Below are positions 51,156 to 58,622 of a stretch of DNA of 64,000 nt, piece after piece (the first letter of the stretch is position 1; each line of letters begins with the position of its first letter). The translations under genes and the position numbers were made by a program. The notes below the pieces were generated by a model that saw nothing but the letters and a program-made list of their open reading frames with translations, was not told the origin of the DNA and ran no database searches. Origin of the DNA: Streptomyces sp. AC555_RSS877 (lineage in GTDB: Bacteria > Actinomycetota > Actinomycetes > Streptomycetales > Streptomycetaceae); the NCBI RefSeq assembly GCF_019049245.1, contig NZ_JAGMUK010000082.1, positions 1-64,000 on the forward strand. Reading direction: 5' to 3'.

Positions 51156-51587
51156 ATGACAGACCTGGACATCGCCGAGGTGGCGCACCGCGCCGGGCTT
51201 CCCCCTTCGACGCTGCGTTTCTACGAGGAAAAGGGCCTGATCGCCCCGATCGGCAGACGGGGCCTGCGCCGTCAGTACGATCCCGGCGTACTGGAGCGGC
51301 TGGCGCTGATCGCCGTGGGGCGCACCGCCGGTTTCTCGCTCGACGAGATCGCCCGCATGTTCGCGCCGGACGGACAGCCCCGCATCGACCGGCAGGTGCT
51401 CGCGGCCAAGGCGGAGGAACTGGACAGGACGATCCGTGAACTCGGCGTTCTGCGTGACTCCCTACGGCACGCCGCTGCCTGCCCCGCCCTGAGCCACCTG
51501 GAATGCCCCACCTTCCGCCGCCTCCTCAAGTCCGCCGCGTCCGCCGCTGTCACCGTGCCGAGGAAACGGACTCCGCGGCCACGGTGA
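51156..51587 (+). CDS. MerR-family transcriptional regulator
   Basis: A 143-residue regulator. The N-terminal winged helix is canonical (DIAEVAHRAGLPPSTLRFYEEKGLIAPIGRRGLRRQYDPGVLERLALI), followed by the dimerisation coiled coil (VLAAKAEELDRTIRELGVLRDSLRHAA) and a C-terminal tail with two Cys residues (CPALSHLECPTF) like those of SoxR- or metal-sensing subgroups. The pattern CP-x5-EC-P could bind a metal or sense redox state, but this is not certain. It diverges from a methyltransferase gene that it probably controls. Confidence 0.9.
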   Translation: MTDLDIAEVAHRAGLPPSTLRFYEEKGLIAPIGRRGLRRQYDPGVLERLALIAVGRTAGFSLDEIARMFAPDGQPRIDRQVLAAKAEELDRTIRELGVLRDSLRHAAACPALSHLECPTFRRLLKSAASAAVTVPRKRTPRPR

Positions 51588-51668
51588 GGCGGACGACCGG
51601 GCCTCGGACCCTCGCCCGACCAGGCCGCGTCCGGCGGGACGCTCCGCTCCGCCCGCCGCCCTCACCGG

Positions 51669-52685
51669 TCAGGGAACGCGCAGGGAAGCCGGGCCGACCC
51701 AACGGTGATAGGCGTCCACGTCGACGTTGCTGCCGCACACGATGGTGACCACGTGTCGGCCGGCGAAGCGGTCACGGTCTTCGAGGATCGCCGCGATGCC
51801 GAGAGCCGCCGACGGTTCCACGACGAGGCCGGCGTGGTCGAGAAGCATCCGCATACCGGCGATGATCGACGCCTCCTGGACCAGGACGGCGTCGTCGGCG
51901 ACCGAGACGAGGTCGTCCAGGACGGCCGGAATGGGACGTCGGCCGGCGACGCCGTCGGCGATGGTGTCGGTCGCGTCCGTGGTGACGACCCGCCGTTGGC
52001 GCCACGAGTGTGTCATCGCCGGTGCGCCCAGCGGCTGGACGCAGATCACGTCGACTTCGGGCGCCGAGGCCTTCACCACATGACCTACGCCGGTGGCCAG
52101 CGCCCCGCCGCCGAGAGCAATCAGGACGGTGTCGAACGACGGCGCGGTGTCCACCAGTTCCAGGCCGATGGTCGCCGCGCCCTCGCAGGTCTCGATGTCC
52201 AGGCTGTCTTCGACCAGCCGGATGCCGTCGTACCGCGCGACGGCGGCCGCCCGGTCGCGGGCCATCTCGTGGTCGCCGTCCACCAGCTCCAGCCTGGCGC
52301 CCAGTGCCCGGATGCGATCAAGCTTGGCCCGAGTCGCAGAGCGGGATGCCACGACCGTGACGTCGAGCCCCCGGCCGCGACCGGACCAGGCGAGGGCTTG
52401 GCCGAGGTTGCCCGCGCTGGCGCACACCACGGCTCGCGAGCCGTCGCCGGCGAGCAGGCTCGCGACGACCTCGGTGCCGCGGGCCTTGAAGCTGCGGACC
52501 GGGTTCGCCGTTTCGAGCTTGATACTCACCGTGCACCCGAGGTCGGGTTCCAACGCCTCGCAGCGGTACAGCGGAGTGTCGAGAAAGACCGGGTCGATCA
52601 ACCCGCGGGCTGCCCTGATCCGAGCAGTGTCGAGACGCGTCTCCTGCACGACACAGCAGCGTAGCGCCACTGGCACTGATTCCAT
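51669..52685 (-). CDS. PLP-dependent threonine/serine dehydratase-family enzyme
   Basis: A 338-residue fold type II PLP enzyme. The Schiff-base Lys is in NPVRSFKARGTEVV, the PLP phosphate loop is VLIALGGGALATG, substrate-contacting Ser/Ala-Gly-Asn appear as CASAGNLGQALAW, and the C-terminal VCGSNVD lies near the ring-nitrogen contact. No ACT regulatory domain is present, so it resembles catabolic threonine or serine dehydratases or related racemases/ammonia-lyases. The ATG at 52685 is the first sensible start; longer frame upstream lies across the promoter of the divergent secreted-protein gene. It is monocistronic. Confidence 0.85.
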   Translation of the reverse strand: MESVPVALRCCVVQETRLDTARIRAARGLIDPVFLDTPLYRCEALEPDLGCTVSIKLETANPVRSFKARGTEVVASLLAGDGSRAVVCASAGNLGQALAWSGRGRGLDVTVVASRSATRAKLDRIRALGARLELVDGDHEMARDRAAAVARYDGIRLVEDSLDIETCEGAATIGLELVDTAPSFDTVLIALGGGALATGVGHVVKASAPEVDVICVQPLGAPAMTHSWRQRRVVTTDATDTIADGVAGRRPIPAVLDDLVSVADDAVLVQEASIIAGMRMLLDHAGLVVEPSAALGIAAILEDRDRFAGRHVVTIVCGSNVDVDAYHRWVGPASLRVP

Positions 52686-52857
52686 GAGCAACTGCCAGAA
52701 GCCGTGCGAAAGTTGAGGTACTGGCGACGGACACCGGTCGGGCCGGATCCGAAATTCGACGTGCACGCAGGGCGGCCTCGACAGCCCTCCCCGAGATGCA
52801 GCCCAGGTGAGGGAAGCGCACGATGAGAAAAGGGCACCCTTCCTGGAGGTGATGAGG

Positions 52858-53283
52858 ATGCGACGTGTGCTCACCGCCGCAGCGGCACTGGCTCTTCCCC
52901 TTTCTCTTGCGGGAGCACCGGCTGTAGCGGCATCGCACAGCATCTCCGAGACCGCCGCGGTGACCAGCACCCAGGCCGCACACAAGGTGAACAGTCCAAC
53001 AAGCCTTGTCACCCAAGGACCGGACGACGTATGCAACTACACCGACAGCCGACCGAGTCTTCTCCTGGGTTCATCCGGGTCGGCAGTCCAACAAGCCCAG
53101 TGCTACCTGAACCAGGCCATAGGTAGCGGCCTGGACGAGGACGGAGACTTTGGCCGGCTCACTCAGTCCGCGACCATGGACTTCCAGCGATGTGCCCACA
53201 TCGTCGTCGACGGGCGCATCGGAGCCCAGACCTGGTCGTTCCTTTCCTTCTGGGCCAACGCGCCAGGTGCTCCCTTCTGTTGA
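52858..53283 (+). CDS. Small secreted peptidoglycan-binding-domain protein
   Basis: A 141-residue exported protein. A signal peptide (MRRVLTAAAALALPLSLAGAPAVAA) is followed by a short linker and a PG_binding_1 domain (LLLGSSGSAVQQAQCYLNQAIG, DEDGDFGRLTQSATMDFQ, IVVDGRIGAQTWSFL). Four Cys residues flank and punctuate the domain, suggesting disulfides. No catalytic domain is attached, so it probably binds cell wall as an inhibitor, anchor or small structural protein. GGAGGTGA lies five bases before the ATG at 52858; ATG 52852 is another in-frame choice. Small proteins of this kind are common in streptomycetes. Confidence 0.85.
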   Translation: MRRVLTAAAALALPLSLAGAPAVAASHSISETAAVTSTQAAHKVNSPTSLVTQGPDDVCNYTDSRPSLLLGSSGSAVQQAQCYLNQAIGSGLDEDGDFGRLTQSATMDFQRCAHIVVDGRIGAQTWSFLSFWANAPGAPFC

Positions 53284-53334
53284 CGGTCGCAACGTGGCCG
53301 GCCGAGTACTCCGCGCCCGGTCAGGTGCGTGCGA

Positions 53335-54402
53335 TCAGGCCGATGGAACGGGCCCTGCCGGGTTCGTCACCGGGAAGTGGCAGGCGGTGTGGCGGCCAGG
53401 AGCCGTGAGGGTGAACCGGGGCCGTTCCAGGGCGCACCGCTCGCGGGCGTAGGGGCAGCGGGCGCGGAACGGGCAGCCCGTCGGTTTGCCCACCGGGTGG
53501 GGCACTTCGCCGGTGAGGACGATGCGTTCCCGGGCCGATGCGCTCGCCGCTGAGCTGCCGTCGTCGATGTCCGGGACCGCCGACAACCGTGCCTGCGTGC
53601 AGGGATGGGCCGGAGCCTCGTACAGCGCCTCCGTCTCGGCGAGTTCGACGATCTCGCCGAGGTACATGACGGCGATCCGGTCCGACACGTGACGGACCAC
53701 ACCGAGGTCGTGGGCGATGAAGACGTAGGTGAGCGCGAACTCCTCCTGGAGATCGGCGAAGAGGTTCAGTATCTGGGCCTGGATCGACACGTCGAGGGCG
53801 GACACCGGCTCGTCGGCGACGATCAGCTTGGGAGCGGTGGCCAGGGCCCGGGCGATGCCGATGCGCTGACGCTGGCCGCCGGAGAACTCGTGCGGGTACC
53901 GGTCCAGGTGTGCCGCGGCCAGGCCCACGACGTCGAAGAGCTCGGCGACCCGGCGGCGGACCGCGACGGCGTCCCCGTAGCGGTGCACGAGCAGCGGCTC
54001 GGCCACGCTGTCCCCGGCGCGGCGGCGGGGGTTGAGGGAGGCCTGCGGGTCCTGGAAGACGAGCTGCATCCCCGGACGCACGGGCCGCAGACGGCGTGTG
54101 GACAGGGTGGTGAGGTCCTGCCCGTCGAACTCGACCCGGCCGCCCGTGAGTTCGGTGAGCCGGACCAGACAGCGGCCGAGGGTGGACTTGCCGCAGCCGG
54201 ACTCGCCGACGATGCCCAGGGTCTCCCCGGTGCGGACTTCGAGGGACACGCCGTCCACGGCGCGCAGCACCTTGCGGCGTCGGGACAGCGGGTCCGCGCG
54301 CAGGGGGTAGTGCCTGGTGACGTTCGAGGCGCGCAGCAGTACGTCGCCGCTCGTCCGGGCGCCGCCGTCGCCGTTCACCGCCATGATGCTCTGCGCCGTC
54401 AC
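53335..54402 (-). CDS. dppF: Oligopeptide/dipeptide ABC transporter ATPase (DppF/OppF type)
   Basis: A 355-residue ABC ATPase. Walker A (GESGCGKST), Q-loop (QLVFQDPQASLNPR), signature (HEFSGGQRQRIGIARAL), Walker B (KLIVADEPVSALD) and the switch His (IAHDLGVV) are all intact. The C-terminal oligopeptide-transporter extension includes GCPFRARCPYARERC, whose Cys residues can bind an iron-sulfur cluster in this family. The GTG at 54402 overlaps the stop of the degenerate dppD (GTGA) and has GGGAGG upstream. Without an intact DppD partner or permease genes nearby, the system is probably non-functional unless partners lie elsewhere. Confidence 0.88.
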   Translation of the reverse strand: MTAQSIMAVNGDGGARTSGDVLLRASNVTRHYPLRADPLSRRRKVLRAVDGVSLEVRTGETLGIVGESGCGKSTLGRCLVRLTELTGGRVEFDGQDLTTLSTRRLRPVRPGMQLVFQDPQASLNPRRRAGDSVAEPLLVHRYGDAVAVRRRVAELFDVVGLAAAHLDRYPHEFSGGQRQRIGIARALATAPKLIVADEPVSALDVSIQAQILNLFADLQEEFALTYVFIAHDLGVVRHVSDRIAVMYLGEIVELAETEALYEAPAHPCTQARLSAVPDIDDGSSAASASARERIVLTGEVPHPVGKPTGCPFRARCPYARERCALERPRFTLTAPGRHTACHFPVTNPAGPVPSA

Positions 54403-54930
54403 GGTGTCGCCTCCCTGTGCACGTCGGGTACGTCGGTCGCCGCCGCGCGTGCCGTGAGCCGCAGCGACGCGCGGTCCTGCGGCGGCAGCCAGCAGGCCTC
54501 GCGGTGGGTGGTGTCGTCGAAGCCGCCCGCGGACAGCGCGGGCCGCTCCTCGCACCGACTCGTGACGCAGCCGGCAGCGCGGCGCGAACGCGCATCCCTC
54601 CGGCGGGCCGCCGGGCGAGACGGGCACGCCCGCGATGGTGGGAAGCCGCCGCAGCCGGGGCCCGCCGACGCGGGGCACGGAGTCGAGCAGGCCCCAGCTG
54701 TACGGGTGGCAGGGGCCGTGGAACACCGCCCGGCGCGGGCCGTCCTCGGCCGCCCGGCCGCCGTACATGACCAGGACCCGGTCGGCGATCTGGGAGATCA
54801 CGCCCATGTCGTGCGTGATGAGGACCACCGCCGAACCGCGCGTGTCGAGCGCGCGCACCAGGTCGAGGATCTGCGCCTGGACCGTCACGTCGAGTGCCGT
54901 GGTCGGTTCGTCGGCGATCAGCAGTGCGGG
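54399..54930 (-). pseudogene. dppD: Truncated and frameshifted dppD-type ABC ATPase remnant
   Basis: The minus strand from about 54930 reads PALLIADEPTTALDVTVQAQILDLV, LITHDMGVISQIADRVLVMYGG and GCAFAPRCRLRHES, the C-terminal half of an oligopeptide ATPase from Walker B onward. Walker A, the Q-loop and the signature motif are missing. Near 54553-54558 the frame is broken: after RHES the expected continuation (CEERPALSAGG and onward to DVHREATP) occurs in the next frame, consistent with one inserted base. In that frame the stop TGA overlaps the dppF start by four bases, so this was once the upstream coupled gene. Confidence 0.82.
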
Positions 54931-54931
54931 A

Positions 54932-55306
54932 GTCGGCTCCGACGATGCCGTTGTGGAGCCGATGCGCGAGGCCCTGGCCGCGCACCTGTCCGCCGCAACG
55001 CCCCGCGAGGAGCAGGCCGCCGACAGCGCGTTCCACCAGAGCATCTGCGAAGCCACCCGCAATCCGCAGATCGCCCTGCTCAGCCGGGACCTGCTGACCC
55101 GGATCAGCCTCGGTTTCCCGGTCGAGCCGTGGGGCAAGGGCGAGCGTTCCCACTTCCACCGGGCCGGCGAGGGCCACACGGCCCTGTACGAGGCCATCGC
55201 CGCGGGCGAGCCCGAGCGGGCCGAGGAGATCGCCCGGGAGCACTTCATGATCAGCGCCGAGATGATCCGTGACGTACTGGCCCGGGTCCGTGCCGCGGGG
55301 TCGTGA
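54932..55306 (+). pseudogene. N-terminally truncated FadR/GntR-type regulator (FCD domain only)
   Basis: The plus strand from about 54932 encodes 124 residues matching the end of a GntR-family FCD effector domain: SDDAVVEPMREALAAHL, AADSAFHQSICEATRNPQIALLSRDLLTRI, HTALYEAIAAGEPERAEEIAREHFMISAEMIRDVL. The HxxxI and EHF His residues that bind metal or ligand remain, but the winged-helix DNA-binding domain is absent. No start codon with a ribosome site is present. The fragment begins exactly where the dppD remnant ends, so both were truncated by the same rearrangement. It originally may have regulated the adjacent tct transporter. Confidence 0.8.
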
Positions 55307-55377
55307 CCCGGTACTCATCAGCGGTCGGCGGTGTGCGAGCCGGCGGAGATCGGACGTTCCGCGGCCACGGAGAACGC

Positions 55378-55411
55378 CGGGGCGCGATACGCACGGACGT
55401 ACCGCGCCCCG
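55378..55411. terminator. Hairpin terminator downstream of tctA
   Basis: CGGGGCGCG (55378-55386) pairs perfectly with CGCGCCCCG (55403-55411). It lies between the FCD remnant and the convergent tctA stop. Confidence 0.7.
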
Positions 55412-55420
55412 ACGCCGGCA

Positions 55421-56914
55421 TCAGGTGCCCGCGCGGGCCCGGACCACGAGCCCCTTCAGCAGCGGCCAGGCCAGCAGCAGTGCGATCACCGCGTACACCG
55501 TCACCGCGAACGGCGTGTCGACCAGGCCCTTCACGCTGCCGTCGCTGATCTGCAGGGCGCGTCGGAGCTGCTGCTCGGCGTTCGGGCCGAGGATGACACC
55601 GATGACGGCGGGCAGGACCGGCAGGCCGTAGCGCCGCATGCCGAACCCGATCAGGCCGATGACCAGGAGGATCACCAGGTCGACGACCTCGCCGCCGACC
55701 GCGTACGCGCCGACCGCCGCGAAGAACAGGATCCCCGCGTACAGGTACGGCCGGGGGATGCGCAGCAGCTTCGCCCACACCGGCGCCAGCGGCAGGTTCA
55801 GGGCGAGCAGCAGCACCATGCCGACGAACAGCGAGGCGATCAGGCCCCAGACCAGGTCGGGTTCCCGCTCGAAGAGCAGCGGGCCCGGCTGGATGCCGTA
55901 CTGCTGGAACGCGGCCAGCATCACCGCGGCGACCGCCGTGGTCGGCAGCCCCAGCGTCAGCATGGCCACGAGCGTGCCCGCCGCCGAGGCCGACGCCGCC
56001 GACTCCGGACCCGCCACACCCTCGATGGCGCCCTTGCCGAACTCGTCCTTGTGCTTCGAGAGACGTTTCTCCGTGACGTACGACAGGAAGGTGGGGATCT
56101 CCGCGCCGCCCGCCGGGATCGCGCCGAACGGGAAACCGATGAACGGGCCGCGCAGCCACGACTTCCAGGTCCGCCGCACATCGGCACGGCCCAGCCACGG
56201 CCGCCCCACCGGGATCGGCTCGCCCGGACTGCGCCGCAGGTGCGCCGCCACCCACAGGGCCTCGCCGATCGCGAAGAGGCCGACCGCCACGATCACCACG
56301 TCGACACCGTCGGCGAGTTGCAGGGATCCGAAGGTCAGACGCTGCTGCCCGGTCATCTGGTCCAGGCCCACCAGGCCGATGGTCAGCCCGATCAGCAGGG
56401 AGGCCATGCCCCGGATCCGCGACGAACCCAGGACCGACGTCACCGCGATGAAGGCCAGCACCATGATGGCGAAGTAGTCCTGCGAGCCGATGTCCACCGC
56501 CAGCTTCGCGACCGTCGGCGCCAGCGCGACCAGCAGGATCGTCCCGATCAGACCGCCCGCGAAGTGACCGATGGCGGCGGCCGCGAGCGCCTGGGCGCCG
56601 CGTCCCGCCTTGGCCATCGGGTTGCCCTCCATGGCCGCGACCACGGCGGCACTCTCGCCCGGGGTGTTGAGGAGGATGGAGGTGGTCGAGCCGCCGAACA
56701 TCGCGCCGTAGTAGATGCCCGCGAACATGATGAACGCGGCGATCGGGTTCAGTCCGTACGTGACCGGCAGCAGCAGCGCGACCGCCATCGCGGGTCCGAT
56801 GCCGGGCAGCACGCCGATCGCGGTGCCGAGCAGCACACCGAGGGCGGCCCACATCAGGTTCACCGGGGTGAGGGCCGTACCGAAGCCGTCCATCAGGGAG
56901 TTGAGGGCGTCCAT
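55421..56914 (-). CDS. tctA: Tripartite tricarboxylate transporter, large membrane subunit TctA
   Basis: A 497-residue integral membrane protein with about 12 hydrophobic helices. The TctA family signature is evident: GVLPGIGPAMAVALLLPVTYGLNP, GIYYGAMFGGSTTSILLNTPGE, and a second pseudo-repeat GFPFGAIPAGGAEIPTFLSYVTEKRLSKH with GIEGVAGPESAASASAAGTLVAMLTLGLP. It forms the translocation channel of a secondary transporter driven by ion gradient and fed by a binding protein. The ATG at 56914 overlaps the tctB stop (TGATG). Citrate or another di/tricarboxylate is the usual cargo. Confidence 0.95.
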   Translation of the reverse strand: MDALNSLMDGFGTALTPVNLMWAALGVLLGTAIGVLPGIGPAMAVALLLPVTYGLNPIAAFIMFAGIYYGAMFGGSTTSILLNTPGESAAVVAAMEGNPMAKAGRGAQALAAAAIGHFAGGLIGTILLVALAPTVAKLAVDIGSQDYFAIMVLAFIAVTSVLGSSRIRGMASLLIGLTIGLVGLDQMTGQQRLTFGSLQLADGVDVVIVAVGLFAIGEALWVAAHLRRSPGEPIPVGRPWLGRADVRRTWKSWLRGPFIGFPFGAIPAGGAEIPTFLSYVTEKRLSKHKDEFGKGAIEGVAGPESAASASAAGTLVAMLTLGLPTTAVAAVMLAAFQQYGIQPGPLLFEREPDLVWGLIASLFVGMVLLLALNLPLAPVWAKLLRIPRPYLYAGILFFAAVGAYAVGGEVVDLVILLVIGLIGFGMRRYGLPVLPAVIGVILGPNAEQQLRRALQISDGSVKGLVDTPFAVTVYAVIALLLAWPLLKGLVVRARAGT

Positions 56915-57450
56915 CACAGCACTCCCATCAGCGGGCCGCCGGGCAGCGGAACTCCGAGCAGGTTGTTGAACACCGCGTAGGTGACGAGGGAGAGGACGGC
57001 GGCGATGAGCGGATCCCGGTCGATCCGGCGGCTGCCGAGTGCGAACGCGGCTCCCCAGAACAGCAGGGCACCCGCGACCGGGAAGCCGAGGGGTTCGATG
57101 AGGACGGCCGCGCCCAGGAAGACCCCGGCGAGCAGCAGCACCGTGCGCCAGTCGGCCGGTTCGGACAGGTCGACGTCCTCGCCGGTCTCGGCCTGGCCGC
57201 GACCGCCGCGCAGCACGTCGACGGCGAGCAGGACGGCGACCACGAGCAGCCCGATGCCGACGACGACCGGCACGGTCTTGGGTCCGACCGGCCCACGCTG
57301 GGTGAGGTCGACGTCCATGGTCAGCGCGTCGGTCAGGACCAGCGCACCAAGGGCCGACAGCAGGACGCACACGCCGAGTTCGGAGTGCTCGCTCAGCCAG
57401 GAGCGGTGTTCGGGCGTCTCGGCCGCGGGGGTGTCGGTCTGCGTCGTCAC
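56914..57450 (-). CDS. tctB: Tripartite tricarboxylate transporter, small membrane subunit TctB
   Basis: A 178-residue membrane protein with four hydrophobic helices (LGVCVLLSALGALVLTDAL, TVPVVVGIGLLVVAVLLAVDV, TVLLLAGVFLGAAVLI, and the C-terminal PLIAAVLSLVTYAVFNNLLGVPLP), the standard TctB topology. The ending VFNNLLGVPLPGGPL is a recognisable family signature. The GTG at 57450 overlaps the tctC stop by four bases (GTGA), and its own stop overlaps tctA. It pairs with TctA in the membrane complex. Confidence 0.93.
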   Translation of the reverse strand: MTTQTDTPAAETPEHRSWLSEHSELGVCVLLSALGALVLTDALTMDVDLTQRGPVGPKTVPVVVGIGLLVVAVLLAVDVLRGGRGQAETGEDVDLSEPADWRTVLLLAGVFLGAAVLIEPLGFPVAGALLFWGAAFALGSRRIDRDPLIAAVLSLVTYAVFNNLLGVPLPGGPLMGVL

Positions 57451-58430
57451 AGTCCCAGCTCCTTCAGCACCGAAACCACGCGCTTGTCCTGGGCGTCCAG
57501 GAAGTCGCCGAACCTCTCGCCGGTCAGGAACGCGTCGTCCCAGCCGTTCTTCTCCAGCGACTCGCGCCACTCGGGCGAGTCGTGCAGTTCCTCGACCAGC
57601 CGGACGAGCTTGTCGCGCTCGGCCCCGGACAGGCCGGGCGGGGCGACGATGCCTCGCCAGTTGGTGAAGTCCACGTCGTAGCCGGACTCCTTGAGGGTGG
57701 GCGCGTCCAGCTCGGCCACCCGCTCGGGGCCGGTCACCGCGAGGATCCGCAGCTCGCCCGCCTTGATCTGGTCCAGGTACTCGCCGACGCCGGACACCCC
57801 GAAGGCCACCTTGCTGCCGAGGATCGAGGCGAGGAGCTCGCCGCCGCCGTCGAAGGGGATGTAGTTGACCTGCTTCGGCGCGATACCGGCGGCCTGGGCC
57901 ATCAGCATCGGCGCGAGGTGGTCCGGCCCGCCGGGTGACGATCCGCCGCCCACCGGGAGCTTGCCGGGATCCTCCTTCCAGGCACCGATCAGCTCGTCGA
58001 TCGTCTTGTACGGCGAGTCCTTGGCGACCACGACGACGTCCTGCTCCTCGGTGAGCCGGGCGATCGGGGTGGTGTCGGCCAGCGTCTTCGGCGCGTGGTT
58101 GGAGCGGACGGCGCCCACCACGCCGAGGCCCATCGACATGGCGAGCTTGCCGTTGCCGTGCTCGCTCACCAGCCGGCTCAGTCCGACGGTGCCGCCCGCG
58201 CCGGGCAGGTTGAACACCTCGATGTTGTGCGTGAGCCCGGCGTCCTCGGCGTTCTTCGCGGCCGTCCGGGCCGTGATGTCGTAGCCGCCGCCGGGTGTGT
58301 TGGGGACCATGAGGCGCAGGCCCGGGATCTGTGTGCCGCTCTCGGCGCCGCTGCCGCTCGTGAGCAGCGGAGGTCCCACGAGCACGAGCACGGCGGCCCC
58401 GAACAGGGCGAGGGGAGTGCGCAGGCGCAC
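57447..58430 (-). CDS. tctC: Tripartite tricarboxylate transporter binding protein TctC (Bug family)
   Basis: A 327-residue exported solute-binding protein. A signal/anchor (TPLALFGAAVLVLVGPPLL) precedes a Bug-type fold with LRLMVPNTPGGGYDITARTAAKNAED, VFNLPGAGGTVGLSRLV, GGGSSPGGPDHLAPMLMAQAAGI and VNYIPFDGGGELLASILGSKVAFGVSGVGEYLDQIKAG. The two carboxylate-binding beta-strand loops (NTPGGG and FDGGGE) are intact. No lipobox Cys is seen. Several GTG starts lie at 58442, 58439 and 58430; the last is preferred because AGGTGG sits nine bases upstream. It leads the tctCBA operon and diverges from its probable sensor kinase gene. Confidence 0.93.
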   Translation of the reverse strand: MRLRTPLALFGAAVLVLVGPPLLTSGSGAESGTQIPGLRLMVPNTPGGGYDITARTAAKNAEDAGLTHNIEVFNLPGAGGTVGLSRLVSEHGNGKLAMSMGLGVVGAVRSNHAPKTLADTTPIARLTEEQDVVVVAKDSPYKTIDELIGAWKEDPGKLPVGGGSSPGGPDHLAPMLMAQAAGIAPKQVNYIPFDGGGELLASILGSKVAFGVSGVGEYLDQIKAGELRILAVTGPERVAELDAPTLKESGYDVDFTNWRGIVAPPGLSGAERDKLVRLVEELHDSPEWRESLEKNGWDDAFLTGERFGDFLDAQDKRVVSVLKELGL

Positions 58431-58622
58431 GAGTGCCACCACCTGTCGGTACGTCGATGAAGGTCGATGAGGTACGGCAGCCCTGTGGGGGAGGGTGATG
58501 TGGGCCACATGTTGCCCGCGCGTGAACGGCCTGTCTCGCTTCCGGAACCAACGGAGGTTGTGGTCATTGCGGTCACGGTCGTCGGTGCGTGCACCCCCTT
58601 TCCCCGCCCGCAGGCGGGCGCC

